DNA of 21,163 bases, taken from NCBI GenBank assembly GCA_035633255.1, contig DASQFD010000016.1, forward strand, positions 1-21,163, written 5' to 3'. This DNA is from DASQFD01 sp035633255. GTDB lineage: Bacteria; Actinomycetota; Actinomycetes; Actinomycetales; Dermatophilaceae. Numbering within the stretch: the first letter of the stretch is position 1; every line of letters starts with the position of its first letter. Below, one piece after another: positions 7,601 through 14,062 of this stretch. Both the position numbers and the translations under genes were made by a program. The notes below the pieces were generated by a model. The model did not search any database, was not told the origin of the DNA, and saw nothing but the letters and a program-made list of their open reading frames with translations.

Positions 7601-7637
7601 TACACGCCGTATACACGTCAGGTGTACCATAGGTGTA
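7601..7637 (+). promoter_or_regulatory. vapBC1 operator: nested double inverted repeat over the promoter
   Basis: Four half-sites centred on position 7619: TACAC 7601-7605, TACAC 7612-7616, GTGTA 7622-7626 and GTGTA 7633-7637. Start-to-start spacing is 11, 10 and 11 bp, about one helical turn. The -10 TACCAT (7625-7630) overlaps the third site and ends 6 nt before ATG 7637, and the last half-site runs into the start codon. This fits autoregulation by VapB dimers; protein binding is inferred. Confidence 0.7.
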
Positions 7638-7849
7638 TGGGGAAGGTACGCACGAACATCGAGATCGAGGAGAACGACGTTCGGGCGATCATGGACCGGT
7701 ACGCCGTCCACACCAAGACCGAAGCCGTTGCGTTGGCGCTACGACACCTGGCCGGCCAGCCGATGACACGGGAGCAGGCGCTCGCGATGCGGGGCGCTCG
7801 CGCGGTCGGTGTCATTCCGGTCGATGCGCCTCCACGGGGGCCGGCGTGA
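7637..7849 (+). CDS. vapB: VapB-family antitoxin
   Basis: 70-aa antitoxin of the VapB type II (DUF2191) class. It should bind and inhibit the adjacent PIN toxin and repress its own operon. The N-terminal RTNIEIEENDVRAIMDRYAVHTKTEAVALALRHLA is the DNA-binding region of this class; the C-terminal half (about residues 40-70) should wrap the toxin. The ATG is leaderless by prediction (TACCAT -10 ends 6 nt upstream) and sits at the edge of a four-half-site operator. Its stop overlaps the vapC start by 3-4 nt (GTGA), so the pair is translationally coupled. Base composition is less GC-rich than the flanking genes, consistent with an acquired module. Confidence 0.92.
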   Translation: MGKVRTNIEIEENDVRAIMDRYAVHTKTEAVALALRHLAGQPMTREQALAMRGARAVGVIPVDAPPRGPA

Positions 7850-8256
7850 TCCTTGCCGACACCTCGGCATGGGTGGAGTACGACCGAGCGACCGACAGCA
7901 GGGTCGACCGACGCCTGGGCGAGCTCATTGCCGCCGACGGACCGCTGATGGTTACCGAGCCCGTCGTGATGGAGGTCCTCGCTGGCGCGCGCAGTGACGC
8001 ACAAGAGAGGGAGCTGCGTCGCCTTCTGCTGCGATTCCGATTCGCTCCCTTCGACGCCGTCACTGACTTCGACGCCGCTGCGCGGATCTACCGACGGTGC
8101 CGCCAGGTGGGAGTCACGCCTGGTGGGATGATCGACTGCATGATCGTCGCGGTGGCGTACCGTCGCGGAGCCGCCCTTCTGTCCTGGGACGTCGACCTGG
8201 ATCGGGTCGCCCAGGTCGTCGGTGCCGAGCTGGACGAAGCGTCCCTGCGGGCTTGA
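7846..8256 (+). CDS. vapC: VapC-family PIN-domain toxin (ribonuclease)
   Basis: 136-aa PIN-domain endoribonuclease, toxin of the VapBC module; VapC toxins cleave tRNA or rRNA. The acidic metal-binding residues are in place: D5 (ILADTSAW), E43 (VVMEVLAG), D97 (GGMIDCMIVAVA) and D115 (LLSWDVDLDR), so the enzyme looks intact. The start is GTG 7846, overlapping the vapB stop as GTGA; the earlier in-frame start would overlap all of vapB. It converges on metZ with 15 bp between the stops. The RNA target cannot be predicted. Confidence 0.93.
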   Translation: MILADTSAWVEYDRATDSRVDRRLGELIAADGPLMVTEPVVMEVLAGARSDAQERELRRLLLRFRFAPFDAVTDFDAAARIYRRCRQVGVTPGGMIDCMIVAVAYRRGAALLSWDVDLDRVAQVVGAELDEASLRA

Positions 8257-8271
8257 CCCCAGCTCCACGGG

Positions 8272-9480
8272 TCACGGTCCACCGGTGACCACGGCGAGCG
8301 CCGCGTCGACGTCGTCGACGATGTCCTCGACCGCCTCGAGCCCCACCGATATCCGCACCGTGGCGTCGGTGATGCCGGCCGCCGCCCGCCGCTCGGGGCC
8401 GAGCCGGCGGTGCGTGGTCGTCGCCGGGTGCGTGGTCAGCGACTTGGAGTCGCCGAGGTTGTTGCTGATGTCGATGAGGCGCAGCGCGTCCAGGAAGGCG
8501 AACGCCTCGGCCTTGCCGCCTCGCACGTCCAGCGTGACGACCGTGCCGCCACCCGTCATCTGCCGACGGGCCAGCTCGTGCTGCGGGTGCGACGGCAGGA
8601 AGGGGTGGAGGACCCGGGTCACTCCCGGCGCCTGCTCGAGGTGCCTCGCCAGGGTGAGGGCCGAGGCGGCCATCCGCTCCACCCGCAGGTCCAGCGTCTC
8701 CAGGCCCTTGAGCAGGACCCACGCGTTGAACGGCGACATGGCCGGGCCGGTGTGGCGCATCAGGTTCTTCACCGGTCCACCGACGAAGGACGCCGGCCCC
8801 AGCACCGCCCCACCGAGCGTGCGTCCCTGGCCGTCGATGTGCTTGGTGGCCGAGTAGACCACGACGTCGGCACCGTGCCGCAGCGGCGCGGAGAAGACCG
8901 GCGTGCCGAAGACGTTGTCCACCACGACCGTGGCTCCGGCCGCGTGTGCCATGGCCGCGACCGCCTCGATGTCGACGAGCTCCTGCATGGGGTTGCTCGG
9001 CGTCTCGAAGAAGACCGCGTCGGTGGGCCGGTCCAGCGCCGCCTCCCACTGGGCCAGGTCGGGCCCGTCGACGAGCACCGTCTCCACCCCGAACCGCGGC
9101 AGGATCTCGTCGACGATGACGAGGCAGGACCCGAAGAGCGCCCGCGAGGACACCAGCCGGCTCCCCTGCCCGCAGAGCGCCGCGAGCGACACGAACACCG
9201 CGGACATCCCGGAGGAGGTGGCGAAGCACGCCTCCGCGCCCTCCAGCAGGCGCATCCGCTCCTCGAACGTCGAGACCGTCGGGTTCCCGTAGCGGCTGTA
9301 GATGAAGCGGTCCACCTCGTCGGCGAAGGCCGCCTCGGCCTCCGCGGCCGAGCCGTAGACGAACCCCGACGTGAGGAAGAGCGCCTCGGCGGTCTCGTCG
9401 AACGCGGTCCTCCGCAGCCCCCCTCGGACGGCGAGGGTCTCCGGGCGCCAGCCCTCCGGCCCGGCGCCCGTGCCGCTCAC
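8272..9480 (-). CDS. metZ: O-succinylhomoserine sulfhydrylase (Cys/Met metabolism PLP enzyme)
   Basis: 402-aa fold type I PLP enzyme of the cystathionine gamma-synthase family; MetZ makes homocysteine from O-succinyl- (or O-acetyl-) homoserine and sulfide. Motifs: YSRYGNPTVSTFEERM (residues 61-76), ATSSGMSAVF, VFFETPSNP, VVVDNVFGTP and SATKHIDGQGR with the PLP lysine at K213, then LMRHTGPAMSPFNAWVLLKGLETL and SLGDSKS-like LGDSKSLTTHPATTTH. GTG 9480 is chosen because it overlaps the rhodanese stop (GTGA), as in a coupled operon; a much longer frame overlapping the rhodanese is rejected. Rhodanese-metZ pairing also occurs in mycobacteria (Rv0390-Rv0391), from recall. Substrate choice between succinyl and acetyl esters is not certain. 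Confidence 0.93.
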   Translation of the reverse strand: MSGTGAGPEGWRPETLAVRGGLRRTAFDETAEALFLTSGFVYGSAAEAEAAFADEVDRFIYSRYGNPTVSTFEERMRLLEGAEACFATSSGMSAVFVSLAALCGQGSRLVSSRALFGSCLVIVDEILPRFGVETVLVDGPDLAQWEAALDRPTDAVFFETPSNPMQELVDIEAVAAMAHAAGATVVVDNVFGTPVFSAPLRHGADVVVYSATKHIDGQGRTLGGAVLGPASFVGGPVKNLMRHTGPAMSPFNAWVLLKGLETLDLRVERMAASALTLARHLEQAPGVTRVLHPFLPSHPQHELARRQMTGGGTVVTLDVRGGKAEAFAFLDALRLIDISNNLGDSKSLTTHPATTTHRRLGPERRAAAGITDATVRISVGLEAVEDIVDDVDAALAVVTGGP

Positions 9481-9890
9481 CCCTGCCGCCACGGCAGGCC
9501 GTCGTTCCTCCACCCGGACACCGTGCGGTGTCCGGCGGCGTCGTGCGGCCCCTCGAAGCCGTCGCTGACGTTGTATGCCGGCCCCAGCCCGGCGGCGGTG
9601 ACCGCCCCCGCGGCAGCCGCGGAGCGCGCGCCGGAGCGGCAGAGGAAGTAGAGCGGGGTGCCCTCCCGCACGCCCGCCGCCCGCAGCTCCTCGACGAAGC
9701 GTGGGTTGACGGCTCCGTCGGAGAACCGCTGCCACTCCACGAGGACCGGGCCGCGGCCGCCCTCCGGCAGCTCCGGCAGCCCGACGTACGTCCACTCGGC
9801 CCGCGTCCGCACGTCGACCAGGACGGCGTCCCCCGGTCCGGTCACCGCGGCATACGCGTCCTCGGTGGTGACGTCGCCGGCGTAGTCCAT
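9477..9890 (-). CDS. Rhodanese-like sulfurtransferase
   Basis: 137-aa single-domain rhodanese. Marks are LVDVRTRAEW (residues 24-33) and the active-site loop LCRSGARS with the sulfur-carrying cysteine at C84, followed by GPAYNVSDGFEG. It probably moves sulfane sulfur or supplies sulfide to MetZ, with which it is coupled by a 4-nt GTGA overlap; this role is inferred from context. ATG 9890 is chosen over an upstream ATG because a TACCCT -10 ends 7 nt before it and the family alignment starts there. The promoter region is shared with the divergent second VapBC operon. Confidence 0.93.
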   Translation of the reverse strand: MDYAGDVTTEDAYAAVTGPGDAVLVDVRTRAEWTYVGLPELPEGGRGPVLVEWQRFSDGAVNPRFVEELRAAGVREGTPLYFLCRSGARSAAAAGAVTAAGLGPAYNVSDGFEGPHDAAGHRTVSGWRNDGLPWRQG

Positions 9891-9897
9891 GGCGCAC

Positions 9898-9903
9898 AGG
9901 GTA
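9898..9903 (-). promoter_or_regulatory. -10 hexamer TACCCT of the rhodanese-metZ operon (leaderless)
   Basis: The minus strand reads GGCATACCCT, then 7 nt, then ATG 9890. No Shine-Dalgarno sequence. Confidence 0.6.
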
Positions 9904-9991
9904 TGCCGCACGGTCGCCACGGTGCCCAGCCGCCCGGGCGTGCCTCGCTGAGCACCCGCCGAGCGGGAGATGTGTGCAGGTGCTGGGTTCA

Positions 9992-10012
9992 TAGCCTTCG
10001 ATATCGAGGAGG
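9992..10012 (+). promoter_or_regulatory. vapBC2 promoter/RBS region with CGATATCG palindrome
   Basis: A possible -10 TAGCCT (9992-9997) is followed by an 8-bp palindrome CGATATCG (9999-10006) and a Shine-Dalgarno AGGAGG (10007-10012), 6 nt before ATG 10019. The palindrome may be part of the antitoxin operator. Unlike most starts in this window, this gene has a normal ribosome binding site. Confidence 0.45.
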
Positions 10013-10018
10013 TGTCCC

Positions 10019-10240
10019 ATGCCCGACGTCCTGATTCGCAACGTCCCCGCCGACGACCTCAGCCTGCTCGATGAGCAGGCCGCGCGGCTGGGCATCTCGC
10101 GGACCGAGTACCTGCGCCGGCACCTTCATCGGGAGGCCCGCCGCACCGCAGGGTCGGTGACCGCGGGTGACCTTCGTGCCGTGGCGGAGCTCCTGCCTGA
10201 CCTTTCCGACGACACGATCATCTCCGATGCGTGGTCATGA
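10019..10240 (+). CDS. vapB: VapB/FitA-like ribbon-helix-helix antitoxin
   Basis: 73-aa antitoxin. Residues 1-45 (VLIRNVPADDLSLLDEQAARLGISRTEYLRRHL) form a ribbon-helix-helix DNA-binding domain; the C-terminal segment (VTAGDLRAVAELLPDLSDDTIISDAWS) ends in the AWS tail typical of antitoxins that plug the active site of a PIN toxin. ATG 10019 follows a strong Shine-Dalgarno (AGGAGG). Its stop overlaps the toxin start as ATGA. It belongs to a different antitoxin class from the vapB at 7637, so the two modules are not a recent duplication. Confidence 0.92.
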   Translation: MPDVLIRNVPADDLSLLDEQAARLGISRTEYLRRHLHREARRTAGSVTAGDLRAVAELLPDLSDDTIISDAWS

Positions 10241-10647
10241 GCACGTCGTGGCTGATCGACAAGTCCGCCCTTGTTCACCTGGGTTCCAGCCCTGACGCGG
10301 AGGAGTGGGCGAACCGGGTCGAGCGCGGGCTCGTCGCCATCAGCACCGTCACCCTGCTCGAGGCAGGCTTCTCCGCCCGCTCCCCAGTCGAGCTGTCCCG
10401 AGCCATGGGGTCACCGCCGCTGGCAGCGATGCCGGTGGAGTACCTGAGCCCCGCGGCCGAGGACCGGGCGGTCGAGGCGCAACGCCTGCTGGCCCAGCGA
10501 GGCCAGCACCGCGCGCGGTCCATCCCGGATCTGCTGATCGCTGCCGCAGCCGAGCTGAACCAGCGCACCCTCCTTCACCTGGACAAGGACTTCGACCTGA
10601 TCGCCGACCTCACCGCCCAACCGATGGAGCGCCTCCGCGTCGATTGA
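10237..10647 (+). CDS. vapC: VapC-family PIN-domain toxin (second module)
   Basis: 136-aa PIN-domain ribonuclease, partner of the RHH antitoxin just upstream. Conserved acids: D8 (WLIDKSALVHL), E42 (STVTLLEAGFSA), D98 (SIPDLLIAAAAE) and D116 in LLHLDKDFDLIA. The start ATG 10237 shares ATGA with the vapB stop; two residues could be added from an earlier GTG at 10231, which is less likely. It appears intact. It is little like the first VapC outside the active-site motifs. The RNA target is unknown. Confidence 0.93.
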   Translation: MSTSWLIDKSALVHLGSSPDAEEWANRVERGLVAISTVTLLEAGFSARSPVELSRAMGSPPLAAMPVEYLSPAAEDRAVEAQRLLAQRGQHRARSIPDLLIAAAAELNQRTLLHLDKDFDLIADLTAQPMERLRVD

Positions 10648-10734
10648 CGCCACCTGAGGACACACTGGACCGCTGCTCTTGCCGGTGCCGCCGTGACGCT
10701 GCACGCTGTAGTTCCCGTCCGGGCGGAGGCACCC

Positions 10735-11301
10735 ATGGGCAAGCTGATCTACGCAGCCAACACCTCGCTGGACGGCTACCTGGAGGACGAGACCGGTTCT
10801 TTCGACTGGTCCGTGCCCGACGAGGAGGTGCATGCGTTCTGGAACGAGCACGAGCGGCAGGTCGGCACCTCGCTCTACGGCCGCCGGATGTACGAGATGA
10901 TGCGGGTGTGGGAGAGCGACGACTGGCTGACGGCCGAACCGGCCGTGGTCCGCGAGTACGCGGGGATCTGGCGCGACGCGGACAAGATCGTCTTCTCCTC
11001 GACGCTCGAGGAGGTGTCGACGGCGCGGACAAGGATCGAGCGGCAGTTCGACCCCGAGGCGGTACGACAGCTCAAGGAGAGGTCCACCTCGGACCTGAGC
11101 ATCGGCGGCGCGGCCATCGGGGCCGAGGCGTTCCGGCACGGGCTGGTCGACGAGTGCGTCCTGCTCCTGTGCCCGGTCCTGGTGGGCGGCGGCAAGCCGG
11201 CGCTGCCTCGCGGGGTCCGAGTCGACCTCGAACTGCTGGACCACCGACGGTTCGGCGATGGTGTGATCTACGTGCGCCACGCGGTACGGAACGCGACCTG
11301 A
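10735..11301 (+). CDS. RibD C-terminal / dihydrofolate reductase-like protein
   Basis: 188-aa single-domain protein with the RibD_C/DHFR-like fold (YwjB/YyaP group): KLIYAANTSLDGYLED at the N-terminus, GTSLYGRRMYEMM (nucleotide-binding Gly-Arg motif), KIVFSSTLEEV, SIGGAAIGAEAFRHGLVDE and LLCPVLVGGGKPALP. Such stand-alone proteins are probably NADPH-dependent reductases of unknown substrate; this one should not be assumed to act in riboflavin or folate synthesis. ATG 10735 has GGAGG (10725-10729) five nt upstream; the earlier GTG 10693 has no such support. It lies between the second VapBC and HigBA modules and may be a passenger gene. Confidence 0.9.
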   Translation: MGKLIYAANTSLDGYLEDETGSFDWSVPDEEVHAFWNEHERQVGTSLYGRRMYEMMRVWESDDWLTAEPAVVREYAGIWRDADKIVFSSTLEEVSTARTRIERQFDPEAVRQLKERSTSDLSIGGAAIGAEAFRHGLVDECVLLLCPVLVGGGKPALPRGVRVDLELLDHRRFGDGVIYVRHAVRNAT

Positions 11302-11340
11302 ACCTGGCCAAGTCGGCGAGGCTGAAACCAGCTGGACGGG

Positions 11341-11362
11341 GCATAACGCGTCGCGTTATGCT
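11341..11362 (+). promoter_or_regulatory. higBA operator (21-bp perfect palindrome) and -10
   Basis: GCATAACGCG (11341-11350), central T, CGCGTTATGC (11352-11361): a perfect 10-bp inverted repeat. It overlaps a TATGCT -10 (11357-11362) that ends 6 nt before GTG 11369. A TGGACG (11333-11338) 18 bp upstream could be the -35. The likely ligand is the HigA antitoxin; binding is inferred. Confidence 0.72.
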
Positions 11363-11368
11363 TGGTAG

Positions 11369-11650
11369 GTGATCAGGTCGTTCGGGGACGCACCCACCGA
11401 GCGGCTCTGGGCACGGCAACGCACCAGGAGGCTGGACCCCCGCATCGAACGCACCGCCCTACGCAAGCTCGTCATGCTGGATGCCGCCGAAGTCCTGGAC
11501 GACCTCAAAGTCCCGCCTGGAAACCGGCTCGAGGCGCTCAAGGGCGACCGCGTCGGGCAGCACAGCATCCGCATCAACTCGCAGTGGCGTATCTGCTTCG
11601 TCTGGACCCCAGCCGGCCCCGAAGACGTCGAGATCGTCGACTACCACTAG
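11369..11650 (+). CDS. higB: HigB-type toxin (RelE/ParE superfamily)
   Basis: 93-aa toxin of the HigB/GraT 'killer' family, which cleaves mRNA in the translating ribosome. Recognisable stretches are MIRSFGDAPTERLWARQ, LRKLVMLDAAEVLDDLKVPPGNRLEAL and the C-terminal QHSIRINSQWRICFVW, carrying the conserved RI-W-R-I-F core and catalytic basic residues, ending in VEIVDYH. The start is GTG 11369, predicted leaderless (TATGCT -10 ends 6 nt upstream). The toxin gene precedes the antitoxin gene, as usual for hig modules; higA follows after 14 nt. Confidence 0.94.
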   Translation: MIRSFGDAPTERLWARQRTRRLDPRIERTALRKLVMLDAAEVLDDLKVPPGNRLEALKGDRVGQHSIRINSQWRICFVWTPAGPEDVEIVDYH

Positions 11651-11664
11651 AAGGAGGCACGCAC

Positions 11665-11958
11665 ATGGCAACCATCGCGCCGATCCACCCCGGGGAGGTC
11701 CTCCTCGAAGAGTTCCTCGTCCCTCTGGAGGTCACCCAGCACCGGCTGGCTGTCTCCATCGGTGTCCCCCCACGGCGGATCAATGAGATCGTTCACGGCA
11801 AGCGCCGGATCACCGCCGACACCGCCTTGCGGCTGGCGCGCTACTTCGCCACCACCGACCGGTTCTGGCTCAACCTGCAGACCCGCTACGACCTCGAGAT
11901 CGAAAGGGACCACCTCGCGGACGCACTCGCTCACATCCAGCCGCTCCAGAGCGCCTGA
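11665..11958 (+). CDS. higA: HigA-type antitoxin (XRE HTH)
   Basis: 97-aa antitoxin with an XRE helix-turn-helix: IHPGEVLLEEFLVPLEVTQ at the N-terminus, HRLAVSIGVPPRRINEIVHGKRRITADTALRLARYF as the HTH, then TTDRFWLNLQTRYDLE, all hallmarks of HigA/VapI proteins. It neutralises HigB and represses the operon, most likely at the 21-bp palindrome 5' of higB. ATG 11665 has a strong Shine-Dalgarno AAGGAGG (11651-11657), so the antitoxin may be translated better than the leaderless toxin gene. Confidence 0.95.
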   Translation: MATIAPIHPGEVLLEEFLVPLEVTQHRLAVSIGVPPRRINEIVHGKRRITADTALRLARYFATTDRFWLNLQTRYDLEIERDHLADALAHIQPLQSA

Positions 11959-11987
11959 CGCAGTGAACGCACCCGGCGCGGCGCATA

Positions 11988-12011
11988 CGCCAAACGCCAA
12001 ACGCCAAACGC
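11988..12011. repeat. (CGCCAAA)3 heptanucleotide tandem repeat
   Basis: Three exact CGCCAAA units and a partial fourth (CGC), 30 nt after higA. It is in the 215-bp gap (11959-12173) before the converging RNase H/phosphatase gene. I see no gene or clear terminator in that gap. Confidence 0.8.
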
Positions 12012-12173
12012 TGAAGAGCGGACATCGGCGTCGACTCGTGCCGCATGTACCCCCCGACCGAGCCGTCCACGCTGCCGACTTCTCGTTCGGACACAGCGCT
12101 ACTCGGCAGTTGGGCATGTGGCGCGGCGGTGCGTTGCTCCTCCTTCACATCCCCACTGCCGGTGCCACGGCCC

Positions 12174-13325
12174 TCAGGTGCGGTTGGTGAAGGCCACCGA
12201 CACCTCGCCGGTCTCCCACACCTCGACCGCGTGCAGCGAGCCGGGAGAAGCGGCCAGTCGCCATGCCTTGTCGTGGCTCATGCCGAGCAGGTGCGCGAGG
12301 ACGACCATGATCGGCTTGCGGTGGCACACCACCACCGTGGTCCCTCCCGCCTCGACGGCCCGCTCGAAGGCCAGCAGGACGCGGTGCGCCATCTGCTCGT
12401 GGCTCTCGCCGCCGGGGCGGGCGTAGGCGGGGTCGTCCCGCAGCCGCGCGAAGTCGGCCCGGGCGTCGCGGACCAGGTCCTGCACGCTGACACCGTCCCA
12501 GTCGCCGAACCCCTGCTCGTCCCAGTCCGGGTCCGCCTCCGGCGCCACGCCGAGGGCGGTCGACACCGCCGCCGCCGTCTCCCGCGCCCGGGTGAGCGCC
12601 GAGCTGACCACCCGGGCCGGGTGGCCGGCGACCAGGTGCGCCACCGCCCGCCCGGCGGCCTCGGCCTGGGCGCGGCCGGCCTCGGAGAGGGGCGGGTCGG
12701 CGCCGCCCCGGCCGTCGAGGCGCCCGGCGGCGGTGAAGTCCGTGACGCCGTGCCGCACGAGGAGGACCCGAGTCGGCGTGCCCCGGGGTGGCCCGCGCAG
12801 GGCGTCCCGCTCTCCGGAGGCCCCGACCGTGCCACGCAGTGGTGGCTGCCGGCCCGGGGGGACCTGCTCGACGGCCGGCTCCCCGCCGAACGTCCGGTCG
12901 ACGGTCCGCCCGTCCATGGCGACGTTGGACAGGGCGTCCGCGGCGGTGTTCTCGGCGCGCGGGATCCACGTGAAGCGCACCGAGCCGCCGGCGGCGGTGA
13001 TGTCGTCGACGACGCGGCGGCACTGCAGCGCCAGCCGGCGCATGTCCTCGTGCTTGACCTTCCACCGTCCCGACATCTGCTCCACGACGAGCTTGGAGTC
13101 CAACCGCGCCTCGACGTCGGCCGCCGGCTCGATAGCCCGCGCCGCCTCGAGACCGGCCAGCAGGCCGCGGTACTCCGCCACGTTGTTCGACGCCGTGCCG
13201 AGCGGCTCGGCGCGCTCGACCAGGAGGGCGCCGCTGGCGGTGTCCCGCACCAGGGCGCCGTAGCCGGCCACGCCGGGGTTGCCGCGGGAGCCGCCGTCGG
13301 CCTCGACCGTGAGCCGGCGCCCCAT
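12174..13325 (-). CDS. Bifunctional RNase HI / acid phosphatase
   Basis: 383-aa fusion. The N-terminal RNase HI domain (residues 1-140) cleaves RNA in RNA:DNA hybrids; its catalytic acids are D10 (VEADGGSRGNPG), E51 (NNVAEYRGLL), D76 (ARLDSKLV) and D130 (NTAADALSN). A Pro/Gly-rich linker (about 141-185) leads to a histidine phosphatase domain with RHG at 192-194 (VRHGVTDFT), DEQGFGDWDG and VVCHRKPI. The same fusion is Rv2228c of M. tuberculosis, where the second domain has CobC-like (alpha-ribazole phosphatase) activity, from recall. The start ATG shares its A with the TGA of the upstream zinc-ribbon gene (TGATG), so translation is coupled. All catalytic residues are present in both domains. 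Confidence 0.95.
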   Translation of the reverse strand: MGRRLTVEADGGSRGNPGVAGYGALVRDTASGALLVERAEPLGTASNNVAEYRGLLAGLEAARAIEPAADVEARLDSKLVVEQMSGRWKVKHEDMRRLALQCRRVVDDITAAGGSVRFTWIPRAENTAADALSNVAMDGRTVDRTFGGEPAVEQVPPGRQPPLRGTVGASGERDALRGPPRGTPTRVLLVRHGVTDFTAAGRLDGRGGADPPLSEAGRAQAEAAGRAVAHLVAGHPARVVSSALTRARETAAAVSTALGVAPEADPDWDEQGFGDWDGVSVQDLVRDARADFARLRDDPAYARPGGESHEQMAHRVLLAFERAVEAGGTTVVVCHRKPIMVVLAHLLGMSHDKAWRLAASPGSLHAVEVWETGEVSVAFTNRT

Positions 13326-14062
13326 CAGAGCCCGGACTCCTCCGTGCGGACGAGGATGCGCCGGCACTCCTCGCAGCGGACGACGGCGTCCGACGCCGCC
13401 GCGCGGATCCCGTCGAGCTCCACCTGGTTCAGCTCCAGCCGGCACCCCTCGCACCGTCGGCGGGAGAGGGCCGCGGCGCCCGTGCCACTCGTGGCGCGGA
13501 TCTTCTCGTAGAGCGCGACCAGCTCGGCGCCGGCCTCCTCGACCACGGCCGGCCGCGGACCGCCGACCTGCCGTGCCTCACCGTCGAGCTCGGCGAGCCG
13601 GGCGTCACGGGCGGCCTGCACGGCGGCGATCCGCCCCCCGAGCTCCGCCCGACCACGCTCCAGCTCCGCGGAGTCGGACTCCAGCGCCTCGGCCCGCTCC
13701 ATGACCTCCAGCTCGAGGTCCTCCAGCTCGCCCTGACGGCGGGCCAGCGACCCCAGCTCGTGCTGCAGCGCCTGCAGGTCCTTGGCGGTCCCCACCCCGG
13801 AGTCCAGGCGCGCCTGGTCCCGGGCGGCCCGGTCCCGCACCTGCTGCACGGCGGCCTCGGCCTTGGCGACCTCCCGCTGGACGTCTCCGAGAGCCGTGCG
13901 GGTGCGGACGATCTGGTCGTCGATCAACCCGGCCTTGCGCTCGAGGTCGGCGAGCTCGGCGTGCTGGGGCAGGTGGGTGCGGGCGTGCGCGATCTGGGCG
14001 AGCCGGGTGTCGATGCCCTGCAGGTCCAGGAGGCGACGCTGGCGGAAGGGGTCGGCTCTCAC
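13325..14062 (-). CDS. C4-type zinc-ribbon coiled-coil protein (DUF164)
   Basis: 245-aa protein: a long charged alpha-helical coiled coil (about residues 5-165) and a C-terminal zinc ribbon with CEGC (C204, C207) and CEEC (C230, C233). It belongs to the family that includes Helicobacter HP0958/FlgZ and M. tuberculosis Rv2229c. The role in actinobacteria is not settled; RNA or protein binding is likely. The start is GTG 14062, overlapping the NIF3 stop as GTGA; its own stop overlaps the RNase H start by 1 nt. The three-gene order matches mycobacteria (Rv2230c-Rv2229c-Rv2228c, from recall), which supports a conserved operon. Confidence 0.94.
   Translation of the reverse strand: MRADPFRQRRLLDLQGIDTRLAQIAHARTHLPQHAELADLERKAGLIDDQIVRTRTALGDVQREVAKAEAAVQQVRDRAARDQARLDSGVGTAKDLQALQHELGSLARRQGELEDLELEVMERAEALESDSAELERGRAELGGRIAAVQAARDARLAELDGEARQVGGPRPAVVEEAGAELVALYEKIRATSGTGAAALSRRRCEGCRLELNQVELDGIRAAASDAVVRCEECRRILVRTEESGL

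Noticed and set aside
8410..9651. 413-aa plus-strand ORF opposite metZ and rhodanese
   Set aside because: It is antisense to genes with intact catalytic motifs; no recognisable domain.
12142..12193. CCTTCAC/GTGAAGG inverted repeat at the end of the RNase H/phosphatase gene
   Set aside because: Seven bp with a gap of about 38 nt and part inside the coding sequence; too weak to call a terminator.
12045..13511. 488-aa plus-strand ORF
   Set aside because: It is a shadow of the RNase H/phosphatase gene on the opposite strand; composition is low complexity.
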